Below, piece by piece: positions 41,261-50,930 of a DNA stretch of 64,000 nt; position 1 is the stretch's first letter, and every line of letters starts with the position of its first letter. Below the pieces are notes generated by a model that saw only the letters and a list, made by a program, of their open reading frames with translations, was not told where the DNA came from and made no database searches. The position numbers and the translations under genes are program-made. The stretch comes from Pelecanus crispus. Its lineage: Eukaryota; Chordata; Aves; Pelecaniformes; Pelecanidae. Location of the stretch: the NCBI RefSeq assembly GCF_030463565.1, contig NC_134643.1, forward strand, positions 48,212,221-48,276,220, read 5' to 3'.

Positions 41261-42059
41261 CTGAATATGCCTTTGAGGCACATGAAATCTTCATTTTATC
41301 TGTGCAGGTGTCATACAGGAAACCTCCCAAACAGCTGAGGTGCTGTCAAAGCGCCAAACTGCAGGAACCGTGAAATGATTGCTGTCATTACGTTTTGGCT
41401 GCTTTGTGGACAAAATCTGGGAGCGTCTGAACCTCGAATCTGGCTGGGAAAGGCTCCAGGCTCGGGCCCAGCGTAATGAGAAACGACACATCGCTTTCCC
41501 TGCGCGTATTTCTCGGAGATGAGCAGGGCTCAACTGTCTCGTCCTCTGCCCACGCAGAATTAACATTAAATTGCCAAGTAGAAGAGCAGTCGATTTGCTC
41601 CTGCGCTTTCATTTAGGTCTGCAAATACAGGTCCTAGGCTTTTGGTAAAGTCACACAATGTCAATTAAATACTTCCACTCCGAGCGGATAATCTGAAGGC
41701 TACCCACCTACACCAGAACCGATTTTTGTTTGTTTTCTTAGGTGAACAAAAACTGCCCTTTAGGAAGAAAGTTCGTTAAGCGGGGCTTGGATCGGGAGCC
41801 CCTTGCAGCCTGGCTGCGGAGATCCGAAGCACAATCCTTACTTTTAGGCATCAGGGTAGTGATGCTTAACATACTTTTAAAAAAAAAAAAAGCCTAGCAG
41901 CCCCCAAAACTCAACTCTTTTCAGTGTTCATTGAGATGCATTGCACATTTCTTTGCTGGCAGTAAGAATACTTCACATGATTCTTCTCACAAACAGGATG
42001 TCTGGAAAATTATAGCTCAGCCAAGCTAGATTTTGAATCTGTAATTTGCAATTTGCCAC

Positions 42060-43300
42060 ATTCCGCTGGGAGGGAGACGTGGAGCGAGTCGCGGGGTGTC
42101 TTTTTACACCTCCTCTCGCCTCGGCAGGTCAGGTCGGTCGATCCCAGGAGCGGGCGAGGAATACCGGGGCTCTCGGCTCTCGGATGCTCTCCCTGTAGCC
42201 TCGGGGGGTCTCCCTGTAGCCTAACTCCTGAACCGACCCAACGCAGTAAAATCTCCGCGTCTGAACGTGAAACGAGCAACGAGGTACAGCCTCAGCAAAG
42301 AAAACAGAAGGCTTGTGGAAGTACTGAACCGTTTGAGCACCTGTTTTTCAAGATTGCCAGCTCTCTTCGTATTTCGTGGACCCTCCTTCTCTCCCCCCCC
42401 CCGCCCCCCATCCCCGGGACTGCTGGGGTGCTCGATCCCATTCAAGGATCGCTCCCCTTCTTCCCCTACTGGCAGCCCTCAGCCGCCCCTCACCGCGGGG
42501 GCTATTCCCCCGCGGGAACCCCCAGCTCTCATCTTCCTATCTTCCCCTTCCATTTTCACGGACAACTGGAGTGTGTGCATGTGGAAGGAAGCGAATAATA
42601 CCCCCAGAATTCGTTTAGCCCAGTCCGAGGTAGCGCTGTTTTCTTCCCATCCAATCCCTAAATAAATTTCGTGTTGCAACCTTTCTGGAGGGAAGAGAAG
42701 CGTTGGTGTAAAATGGATTAAAAACCACAAGCATCTTCTCTGTGTCCTGACATCCCTAGTTAATAACCCGTATTAGAAATGGGGAGGGGGGACGGGGGGG
42801 ATGGGGATTCCTGGGAGTCTGGAAGGGAGATCCTCGCCCGTATTGATGCGGTTCTCACTTTGTTTAAACAAACGCAAGTATGTGAGCGGAACTGTTGAGG
42901 AGATCCCTCAAACATGCAGTAGTTTCGGCTGGAAACTTGCAACGACCACCCTGTCCAGGGCGGGCTGTCCCGCACCGGGCGGGGCCGGCACCGCACTCGC
43001 ACACTTCTTTCCCCTAAACCCGTTCACTTTTCGGCAGCGAGACGCTTGCAATGTGTGCGGGATCCGCATTCCTCCGCTCAGCTCTGTGACTCCTGATCTC
43101 AGGAAAGGGAGGAATGCGAGTGCGGAGGGGGAAAGGCAGCCCTCCTTCCCCGCAGGAGAGCCCCGCGGGTGCCGAGGCGGGGAAGCCCCCCGCCCGGCTT
43201 ATCGCAGGGGACAGGCTTCCCCCGAGCAGCTCCTAGGCACTGCAGGGGCGAGCTCCTTCACACCACCTCTGGCCACGAAACGTCTCTCCATCACACGTAA
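42060..43300. promoter_or_regulatory. CpG island 3
   Basis: Interrupted CpG-rich DNA with small direct repeats (for example TCTCCCTGTAGCCT twice near 42,188-42,223) and G- and C-runs. No supportable gene. Confidence 0.55.
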
Positions 43301-43448
43301 CACCCTTTCACAGAAGGTTTAGGAGATACTCCATCTCTGGAAACACAGCGGCACATCTGCACGCAGCTCTTAATAACCGGGCTGCCTGGCGGAGGGAAGC
43401 AGTCCCTGAAGAAAGATGCTTTTCAAAGCTGTCTCACCTCAGCACAGG

Positions 43449-43500
43449 ATTTTTTTCTTTTTTTTTTTCTTTTTTTTTTTTCTTTTTTTTTTTCTTCCTT
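43449..43500 (+). repeat. Interrupted poly(T) tract
   Basis: Successive T runs separated by single C residues over about 50 bp, followed by a C/T-rich segment. Confidence 0.9.
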
Positions 43501-43722
43501 TGCCGCCTTCTCCCCCGGGATCTGTCCAACCCCTTTTAAATGGTTTTAGCCCGCTGAAGTCAGCTTTCTGTTTTCAAGCTTTTAAGGAGAACGAATGCCA
43601 TACGTGGCGCCAATTCTCCCCTAGGTTACATCTCTCCTTCCCTTTGAAGTCAGCTGGGTTGCACAGAGGTAAATGAGAGAAGAATTTGGCCCCTGGAGCT
43701 AACAATGATGTGGAACCACTCT

Positions 43723-43780
43723 GATTTATTTATTTATTTATGTATTCATTTATTTATTTATTTATCTATCTATCTATTTT
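43723..43780. repeat. (TTTA)n/(TCTA)n microsatellite
   Basis: Tetranucleotide TTTA repeats with interruptions passing into ATCT units, about 58 bp. It sits between two CpG-rich blocks. Confidence 0.92.
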
Positions 43781-43849
43781 CCGGGGGAGGAGGGACGGAT
43801 TTTAAGATCCGGTTAGAATTTGTGTCGCTCCCTATCTTTAATACTCGGC

Positions 43850-45250
43850 TATTGGAAGCGCGTGTGGAAATCACGGCGCTAATCTCGTCGGGGAAGCGCT
43901 TCGCAAAGACGGGGCGAGAAGCGCAGCGGACTCACCGCTGGGGTGCAGATGCTGCCGGAGGGGTCTTTTTTTGGGTTTTTTCTCAGCGGAGCGGGGAGGG
44001 AGGGGGTTGGAAAGAGCAGAGAGGACGCGGCAGAGCCTGTCCCGAGCCCGGTCCCCAGCCGAGGCCGGCGCTTCCACCGCCCCGCGGGCTCGCCGCAGCC
44101 GCCGGGGTGGCCGGGTCCGGTGGGGTGCGGGAGGGGGGAAGGTGGGGCGCTGCTGGGGTGCGCGGCCGCCCCGCAGGGGCTTCTTCGCTGCCAGCGGGAC
44201 ACGCGTGTCCCCGCGGGCGGGCACCCGCGCTTCTGACAGCCTCTCTAGAAAAAGCCCCGCTGCTGCTGGGAGCTCTTGGGTTGTTTTTTTTTTTTACGGG
44301 CACATGAGATGCTCCTTGTCCTCGCCTCCCCCGGAGTTTACTAGCTGCCTTTAAAGAGGGACATTTATTGGGATAAAAGTGGATTGCAGGCTGCAACAAC
44401 GTTGCATGTGTCTTTCATTTAAAAGACACCGAGAGCTCCTTTTTTTTTTTTTTTTTTTTTTTCCTCCCCCCTCTTTTTTTCTCTCCCCCAAGGCATTTAG
44501 TGCTTTTAAGGCATAGTTATAAACAAGCTGCCGGAACGCCAGCACACGGAGATGCGGGCGGCGGGGGGCAGGGAGAAGGTCTATTTCCCCGGCTCTGCAG
44601 CAGGCGTTGCTCCAAAAGGTGCAAGGAGGAGACGCGCCGCTTCTTCAGGAAAAATCCAGGGACGGGAAGTGGCCCTGGAGCGGCTCCCGGGGCCGGTCCT
44701 GCCCCTCGCCCCGGCGAGGCAGCGGGCTGCCCCCCGCCGCACCTGGCCGCGCACGGCGGGCACCGCTCGTCCTCCGCGCCCCTTCCCCTTCTCCCGGGAG
44801 CTTACAGGAGCCGCTGCCGCCTCCCCTCCCCACGGGCGGGCCAAGCAGCACCCCCCGTCCCCGCAGAGATCCCCAACCCACCCCAAGTCCCCCGAGCGCC
44901 ACCTCTGCGCTCTCCCCCGGCGGGGCCGAGCGTCCCTGCGGCGGGGGCGGCGGGGGCGGCGGGGGCGGCGGGGGCGGCGGGGGCGGCGGGGCAGCCCGGC
45001 CGGGCTCCCGCAGCCGCGGGCCGGTGTCGGGGGCAAGCGGCGCTGGAAAAAGGGACGGAGACGCGGGGGCGGCTCCGCGGGATGGCAAGGAAGGGCAGGT
45101 TGTGCGTGTGTCGGGTGATGCCCGCAGCTACTCGACTGTAGCTGAAATAAGCATCCCTCAATTAAGTACCCCTTCCTCCGGGAAAGTATCAAACGAGAGG
45201 CCGGCTGAAGAAGGAGGGGGGGCTGATCGCCGGGAAATACGCTGGGCCTG
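43850..45250. promoter_or_regulatory. CpG island 4 (large)
   Basis: The longest CpG-dense block upstream of ALX1. It is interrupted by poly(T) at 44284-44296 and 44441-44462, and contains the GCGGGGGCG minisatellite. Long open frames occur in several frames on both strands and encode Ala/Gly/Pro/Arg-rich strings, as expected from composition rather than coding. CpG-island clusters are typical of developmental homeobox loci under Polycomb control. Confidence 0.65.
44941..44991 (+). repeat. 9-bp GC minisatellite (GCGGGGGCG)n
   Basis: Five perfect head-to-tail copies of GCGGGGGCG (44941-44985) plus a partial sixth. G-rich, with potential for G-quadruplex formation. The 9-bp period keeps all frames open, which explains the repetitive open frames here. 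Confidence 0.95.
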
Positions 45251-45994
45251 AACTGGCCGCCTCTTCACCTTTGCCTGGGTTCACAGGAAAGCCTCCAAGA
45301 TGCCCAGCAGTCCCGGCTGGCCATTGCTGCACCCATACTTCAACCGCTCATTAAAGCTTCGCTTCCCCCCCCCCACGGGGGAAGGGCCCACTGAACTCAT
45401 TTCTAGACAGCCTTAATAAAACAGACAAGCTCGGGCCCACGATGCCGAAATACGAATCTGAAGCGATTGCAGGCTCGGTTGTGCTTTATTCCGACGAGTC
45501 CTCCTTTCACGGGGAAGCAGGGAGCAGGTCTTTTCCATAATATGGGCCTTTTCTAAATAGTTCCCTCTCTCTCTCTTGCTTGTGTTTTAAATCCTGTCTA
45601 TGTGCGAAAGGACCGAGGAATTCAACACTTCAAAGCTCACACTTTGGGTGAAAACCACCCACTTTTTCAATATCCATAGGAATGCATGCATGTATGGTTC
45701 ATTTCTTTTTCTTTTTATTACCTAAGACTCTGTTTTAATACTTTCATTTAGAAACCGTGTATTTTTTTTTCAAGTCAGTAGTGATAATATTTCAGGAGAT
45801 TTAAAATAAAGGAACCGTTTTAACTGCTTTGCGCACACACACACAGAGGCAGACTGGAGGTCTGTTTGATAGCAGCCAAATTCTCTTCTAGGCCGGTTTC
45901 TGATGTGAGAGATTTCTAGTTTTAAGTTCCCCTATTTTCCATTCCCTCTACGCAAACAAGCGCCTATAGTATTTCTTTCCCTCTCTAACTCTAG

Positions 45995-46118
45995 GACCAA
46001 ACTTCTGAGCTGTTTAATAAAGAAGGAACACCGGTTCTTAATTTTACAGCTTCAGAGAACAGGACTGCAGCTACCGAGGTATCAGTCAAACTGATTAAAG
46101 AAGATCCTTTACTTGAGG
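45995..46118 (+). other. Exon-like open segment upstream of ALX1
   Basis: A 124-bp stretch with a pyrimidine-rich acceptor (tttctttccctctctaactctag) before it and a GTACGT donor after it. Only one forward frame is open: it begins DQTSELFNKEGTPVLNFTAS, continues through ENRTAATEVSVKL and ends IKEDPLLE plus one base. An in-frame stop (TAG) abuts the acceptor, so it would need an upstream exon ending in phase 0. It ends in phase 1, the same as ALX1 exon 1, so it could join ALX1 exon 2 in frame. I recognise no known protein. It could equally be a chance frame or a conserved regulatory element. Confidence 0.3.
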
Positions 46119-46469
46119 GTACGTGCCCCTGAAATTACCTTGCTCTAAGCCTCTCGGGGAGCTGGGGGGAGAGGGAGGGAAGCGAGGGATTACTCTCTTT
46201 TTAGGATCCCCGGAGAAATGTGGATAGGTTGCAGAGGGGAAATGTCCTTTTCATGTACCCTCCCTCCCTCCCCGTCTCCCCTCACCCTCCTCGCACGCCT
46301 GTGTGTGTCTGTCTGTCTGAAACGGATCTGTCTGTCGAAAATGGGCCTGGAACTCCCTCCTGTGTTGGGATTAGGTCTTGGGGGACCTGGGGTGGAGTTA
46401 CACTGCTTGCCTATTTTCATATTCATTAGAAATGGGAGGTTGCATAAGGAGCCCTGCTGAGCTTCAAGA

Positions 46470-46477
46470 TATAAAAG
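46470..46477 (+). promoter_or_regulatory. ALX1: ALX1 TATA box
   Basis: TATAAAAG about 200 bp upstream of the ALX1 start codon, predicting transcription initiation near 46,500. Just upstream is an AT-rich CATATTCATTAG segment of homeodomain-site type. No competing TATA element is seen between here and the start codon. Confidence 0.65.
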
Positions 46478-46499
46478 CAACTTCAGGTTCCCCCTTTCA

Positions 46500-46673
46500 A
46501 GACAAGACAAATCAAAGGCTCAGAGGCAAAACAGCTCCCTGAGCTCTGAACGCCTTTCCCTCCCTCCTTCCTTCCCTCCCATCCACTCACCCACTCTCCC
46601 TCCCTCCCTCCCTCCCCTGCTCACAGTCCAGCCTCTGTCTAGGGAAGAGGCTCTCAAGCAGCCTTAGATGATT
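46500..46673 (+). other. ALX1: ALX1 5' UTR with polypyrimidine tract
   Basis: A predicted leader of about 170 nt. From about 46,553 to 46,617 it is almost entirely C and T with CCCT/CCTT units (CCCTCCCTCCCTCCCTCCCC near its end). An ATG at 46668-46670 lies six bases upstream of, and in frame with, the favoured start. Confidence 0.55.
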
Positions 46674-46899
46674 ATGGATTTTCTGAGCGAGAAGTTTGCC
46701 CTGAAGAGCCAGCCGAGCAAGAACAGTGACTTTTACATGGGAGCAGGAGGCACTTTGGAGCACGTTATGGAAACTTTGGACAACGAGTCCTTTTATAGCA
46801 AAACGTCAGGCAGCAAATGCGTGCCGGCCTTCAACCCTCTGCAAAGGGCTGAGCATCACGTAAGGCTGGAGAGGACATCCCCCTGCCAGGACAACAACG
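46674..46899 (+). CDS. ALX1: ALX1 exon 1 (N-terminus)
   Basis: Encodes residues 1-75 of ALX1 plus one base, opening [20 protein letters not shown] and ending TSPCQDNN before a GTGAGT donor. It is nearly identical in length and order to the mammalian ALX1 N-terminus. I chose the ATG at 46674 because it aligns with the conserved [11 protein letters not shown] start and has a strong context (A at -3, G at +4). The in-frame ATG at 46668 would add Met-Ile in a weak context. ALX1 is a nuclear paired-type homeodomain activator of neural-crest-derived craniofacial mesenchyme and limb development; loss in humans causes a severe frontonasal dysplasia. This N-terminal part precedes the DNA-binding domain. 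The frame continues open far into intron 1 because that intron is GC-rich. Confidence 0.96.
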
Positions 46900-47640
46900 G
46901 TGAGTCGCCATCCCGGGGTTACCCTCGCTCCTGCGCTTTGCTCTCCCTGGAGACGGGCAGGGGAGGCCAGGGCTTCTCCTGCCGGGGGAGGGCGCGGGCA
47001 GCCTTTGGGTGCTGCCATGCGAGGGGCTGCCGTGTAGCAGTAAATATAATGAGGATGATGATGGTCGTAACCATAATAATAATAGCAGCAATAACGATAA
47101 TAGCAACAATAATAGTACTAGGAGCAGTACCGCGAAAAGGTGGCCGCCTGCTTCGAAGCCCTCTTTTCCTTTTAGCGCTGCCCCTGCGGCTGCCGCCCTC
47201 CCTGCCGGCCCCGGGCCGGCTCCCCTGGCTCGTCCCCGCCGCCACCGCGGGAGCGCAGCCACAGCCCGCCCGGCCCCGGGGCCGCCGGCGGGGAGGAGGC
47301 GGCCGGGGAAGGGAGGAGGCGGCCGGGGAAGGGCCGCGGCGGCCCCGCGGGGCCCGGCGGGTGCGGGGCGGCTCGGCCGCGGCTCCGGCCCCGCCGCCGG
47401 CCGCTCCCCGGCCGCTCCCGGCGGCGCCGAGGCTGGGGGCCGGCGGCCGGCGACCCCCGCGCCCGCTGCGGGCGGCGGCGCGTTGGCCCTGCGAACCCCA
47501 CGGAAAGGCAGCCCCGGGCGCCGGCGGCCGCGGCACAGCGCGCACGGAGGGCTGGCGCTCGGCCGGCGGGGTGCCGGTGCAGGCTGGCAGCGGAAGGTCG
47601 CTCGGTCACCTTCGGTCCCTTCCAATAGCGCTCTGCCAGG
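46880..47640. promoter_or_regulatory. CpG island 5, ALX1 exon 1 to intron 1
   Basis: A very CpG-dense block spanning the end of exon 1 and the first 0.7 kb of intron 1, interrupted by an AT-rich ATA/ACA trinucleotide stretch at about 47,046-47,120. It contains a direct repeat of GGAGGAGGCGGCCGGGGAAG (about 47,293-47,333). It behaves like a promoter-proximal CpG island. Confidence 0.75.
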
Positions 47641-47661
47641 GTACCGGGTTTGGGGTTTGGG

Positions 47662-47698
<37 letters not shown>

Positions 47699-49222
47699 GG
47701 TGTGTCACTGAATAATGCATAATAGTCATTCCTCATACTGACCCAAAAACGACTTAGGTAATTCCAACAACACTGTCAAACAGTGTTTTATTTTGTTTTT
47801 TTTTTTTTTTTCCTAGCTGATCGGCAAGGAGAACGCGGAATATTTTGTTTTGTAAACATTTAAAAATTTCCCCGTTATTCCAACGTGATGTAAGTCATGT
47901 AGAGAAAAAATAATTAAAAAAAAAACCTTTTCCGAGCAGAATCGGAAAATATGGTTTAAGAAGATCAGCTGCGGCAATGAGACTAACAATATCTTCCATT
48001 TTTTGACTTCATCTAGGCATTGAAGTGTTTTTTTGACAACATCCTTTTTGTATGAAACAGTTTGTAAGAAATAACGACAGATTTCTGCAAGTGCAACTTA
48101 AAAAAAAAAAAAAACCTCTACAGAAAATTGATTTATACATTGAAGTTTTTCTTAATTAGCTCATTTAATGTGTGCCTTGGGGGCTTTGGGGCATTTCCTA
48201 TCTATGTATGTATTGATGGTAAGTATCTAAAAATTGTGTTTGGTTAACATCAGCTCGGACTGAAAGGAAAGAAATTACTGAGAATGAAAGAAAATCCCAA
48301 AGCAAGCTTCTTATCGTATGCTACATGCCATCTTTGTAGATTTTAATTTCGGTAGAGTTTTTAAATTTTTTTTGCGTGTTTCTGAGAGAAAAAAAATGCT
48401 CTTTCGAATCCTGTGACACATCGCATGACTTTTTTAGTGATGTGAGATGTGTAAAAATAGAAAGAATAGGAAATGTTTTCATTTCTTATTAAGAAGCTAC
48501 AGAGGAATTTTTCTTATCTCTACCACTCAGATTTTACCTAAAGAAAAATAGTTCCTGCAATCCTTATATAAAGTATATGAAACGATCTCTTTTAATAAGT
48601 TAACGTTTTGCAGAAACTCTGTGTATTTTGTAACCATAACAAACTTAATTGGAAACAATTCCGTTTTACAAATCCAGCAGAAGTATATGGAATCTTTTGA
48701 GTTTGTAAAGCGAAGTTCCTTTTCAGTTTCATTTGCTTCTTGATTTGTCAGTTTACAGCTATTTAGTTTATGTTACAGGGTTGGTTTTTTTTTTGTATTT
48801 TCATGGAGTTTTTAAAAACTGCCTCCAAGTTTAAAGGCACATTTGTCAAGAGCTTTATGCCACTTATACAAAAATCTGTTTTGGGCTAAGATTGCTTATC
48901 TGTGCAACTCTAGTTGAAGCTGATTTCATGGATTGTTAACTACTTTAGTGGCCGAGTAAAAATATTTGAGTATTCTCATGCAGTCTCCTTACACTGTGAG
49001 ATTTTAGATGATATTTTCAGATACGATTCTCAGTTAAAATTCAGTGAGATTTAGTACTTTTACTCTGTTTGTGGTTAATATTACATATTCCTCTTCCACG
49101 ATCTCGTGTAGAAATATGCAGCCGGATAGAATTTGGTTTCTTCTGAAACTGTTTTGTACAAACCCTTGAACCTAAAGCCCCCCCCTTTAACCAGTTATTT
49201 CCCTCCCCCACCTTGTGTACAG
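46900..49222 (+). other. ALX1: ALX1 intron 1 (2.3 kb)
   Basis: A phase-1 intron. The first 0.75 kb is CpG island. It is followed by a TTTGGGG/poly(T) block (47,646-47,698) and then AT-rich DNA to the acceptor cttgtgtacag. No additional exon was seen. Confidence 0.85.
47646..47698 (+). repeat. TTTGGGG units and 29-bp poly(T)
   Basis: GGGTTTGGGGTTTGGGG, then six T, a C and an uninterrupted 29-T run (47670-47698). Confidence 0.93.
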
Positions 49223-49527
49223 TGAACTACGGGATTACTAAAGTGGAAGGACAGCCTCTTCACACAGAGCTGAGCAGGCCCATGGACAATTGCAACAATC
49301 TCAGGATGTCTCCGGTGAAAGGGATGCAGGAGAAGGGGGAACTGGATGAACTTGGTGATAAGTGTGACAGCAATGTCTCCAGCAGTAAGAAGAGGAGACA
49401 CAGAACAACTTTCACCAGTTTGCAGCTGGAGGAACTGGAGAAAGTATTCCAGAAAACTCACTACCCTGATGTCTATGTAAGAGAACAGCTAGCTCTGAGA
49501 ACAGAGCTCACTGAGGCCAGAGTCCAG
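49223..49527 (+). CDS. ALX1: ALX1 exon 2 (homeodomain, first part)
   Basis: 305 bp. Its first two bases complete Val-76 and it then encodes residues 77-177. It opens [20 protein letters not shown], has an acidic segment ([15 protein letters not shown]), a basic KKRRHR nuclear-localisation-type cluster, and homeodomain positions 1-46 (residues 132-177), with [20 protein letters not shown] in helix 1. It ends at RVQ before a GTAGGA donor. The intron at homeodomain position 46/47 is the classic site of paired-class homeobox genes. Nearly every residue agrees with mammalian ALX1 as I know it. Read-through past the donor would stop at 49,587 and lose the recognition helix. Confidence 0.98.
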
Positions 49528-50885
49528 GTAGGAACCAAACTTCAGCATTTCCATGACAAGTTGTGCATTGTAGGAACTGGTACATGACACTCCCGGGGAT
49601 TGTACAAAAGCCCATAAAGCTAAAGTACATAGCTTCTTTTGCTTTATTTCTTTATGGATATGAGCTGTTATGCTGCAGTACTAAAATAACTTGTTATTTT
49701 TAAAAATAGCTTGTGTTACCATTCTAGTAACTTGTTTAAAGGATGTGAAAACAACATCAATAGTAAAGCAGTCTTCATCTCTGGTAGTTCTGTTTTACCG
49801 TCAGAATTTCAGGCAGTGGATACATAAAGTGTTACATGTAAATATCCCATTAAAAAGATGTGTTGCATGTAGTTCAGACTGATGACAATGCAGAACTCAG
49901 CCACAGAGGATTCTGCGTGTGTTACAGCATGAAAAGTACGGTTTAAAAATTAATAAGATTCCTTGTTTAGATCCAAAGAGTATGCAGTGAAACTGCACAT
50001 ACATAGGTGTGTATAAATATATATATGTGTGTGTGTGTTTGTATCTGTGTAGAGCAAGGATGTAATCCTTTCATCTCTGTTGTATGGAATGAGCTTAAAA
50101 ATCACAAAATTGGGAAGTACATTTGCTGGTTTTTAAACTTGCATAACTGATGGATAATGTTATTCTAATTTTTGGAACGAATCATACTGTTGACCACTTA
50201 GTGTAGTATTTGAGTATCTTAACTGCGTACAAAGTTGATTCATTCAGTATGTGCTCGTACAGTAATCGCAACAATATTTATGGCTTTGGATGTGCAATGG
50301 TGAGAAAAGAAGCTAAATATCCAGGAAATGCAACCCTTCCCCTCTGTTCAGACATCTTCCCTTAGAAAAGGGTGTAAGCTGCATTTTGTGAGTTTATCCT
50401 ATTTTTAGAGATCTTCCCCATCCTGGCAATACTCATAATTTCAATTTAGGAATAGCAGTCCTGTTGATTCTTACAGACTGGGATTAATTTTTTTTAATTT
50501 AGTGACTTGAATATGATAACAACTTCACAACTTGTAATTAAACACATACTCACACATGCATATAAAGAAATAGACATCAGTGCACATGCATACAACAGAA
50601 ATTAAACCAGGATCACTTTCAGAAATGAACTCAGCTAATTAACTTTTTAAAGAAGTGTTCTTTTCATGTCTGTTCAACCAGACAGCATTTTCACTGTTGT
50701 CATTGGAAAATAGAATCCAAAGCTGTGTGTCAGTTATATCAATACGATATCAGTGATGCCCATGGAATTTAGTTCAGTGGCTTTTAACTCTTCGGTCTCT
50801 GTGCAATCACCCTCTCTCTGAATTTGGTACAGTTTTCCAAGTATGACTTCCATTCGTTGGGATTTAGTCTTGACTTAAAAAACAA

Positions 50886-50930
50886 GCTTGCATAATTAGC
50901 ACCATGCTCTAACCAACTGAGCTAACCCAG
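50886..50930 (-). pseudogene. tRNA-Ile(AAT)-like 5' half
   Basis: The minus strand reads GGTTAGCTCAGTTGGTTAGA, followed by GCATGGTGCTAATTATGC. This matches the D-arm (A-box) and anticodon arm of eukaryotic tRNA-Ile, with the AAT anticodon in loop CTAATTA. The T-arm/B-box half is not recognisable, so it is not a functional tRNA gene. It is either a truncated tRNA pseudogene or the head of a tRNA-Ile-derived SINE; such SINEs are known from passerine birds. Confidence 0.7.

Noticed and set aside
43705..44399. Open frames on both strands, up to 200 codons
   Set aside because: The frame starts inside a TTTA microsatellite and runs into GC-rich DNA. Composition explains it, and opposite-strand frames are equally long.
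44500..45251. Several overlapping open frames of 150-214 codons on both strands
   Set aside because: They lie in a CpG island with a 9-bp GC minisatellite. All frames are open at once, products are Ala/Gly/Pro/Arg strings, and none has domain or splice support.
46831..47736. A 301-codon open frame on the minus strand opposite ALX1 exon 1
   Set aside because: It is antisense to a conserved coding exon and a CpG island, begins by translating the poly(T) tract as poly-Lys, and has no recognisable domain.
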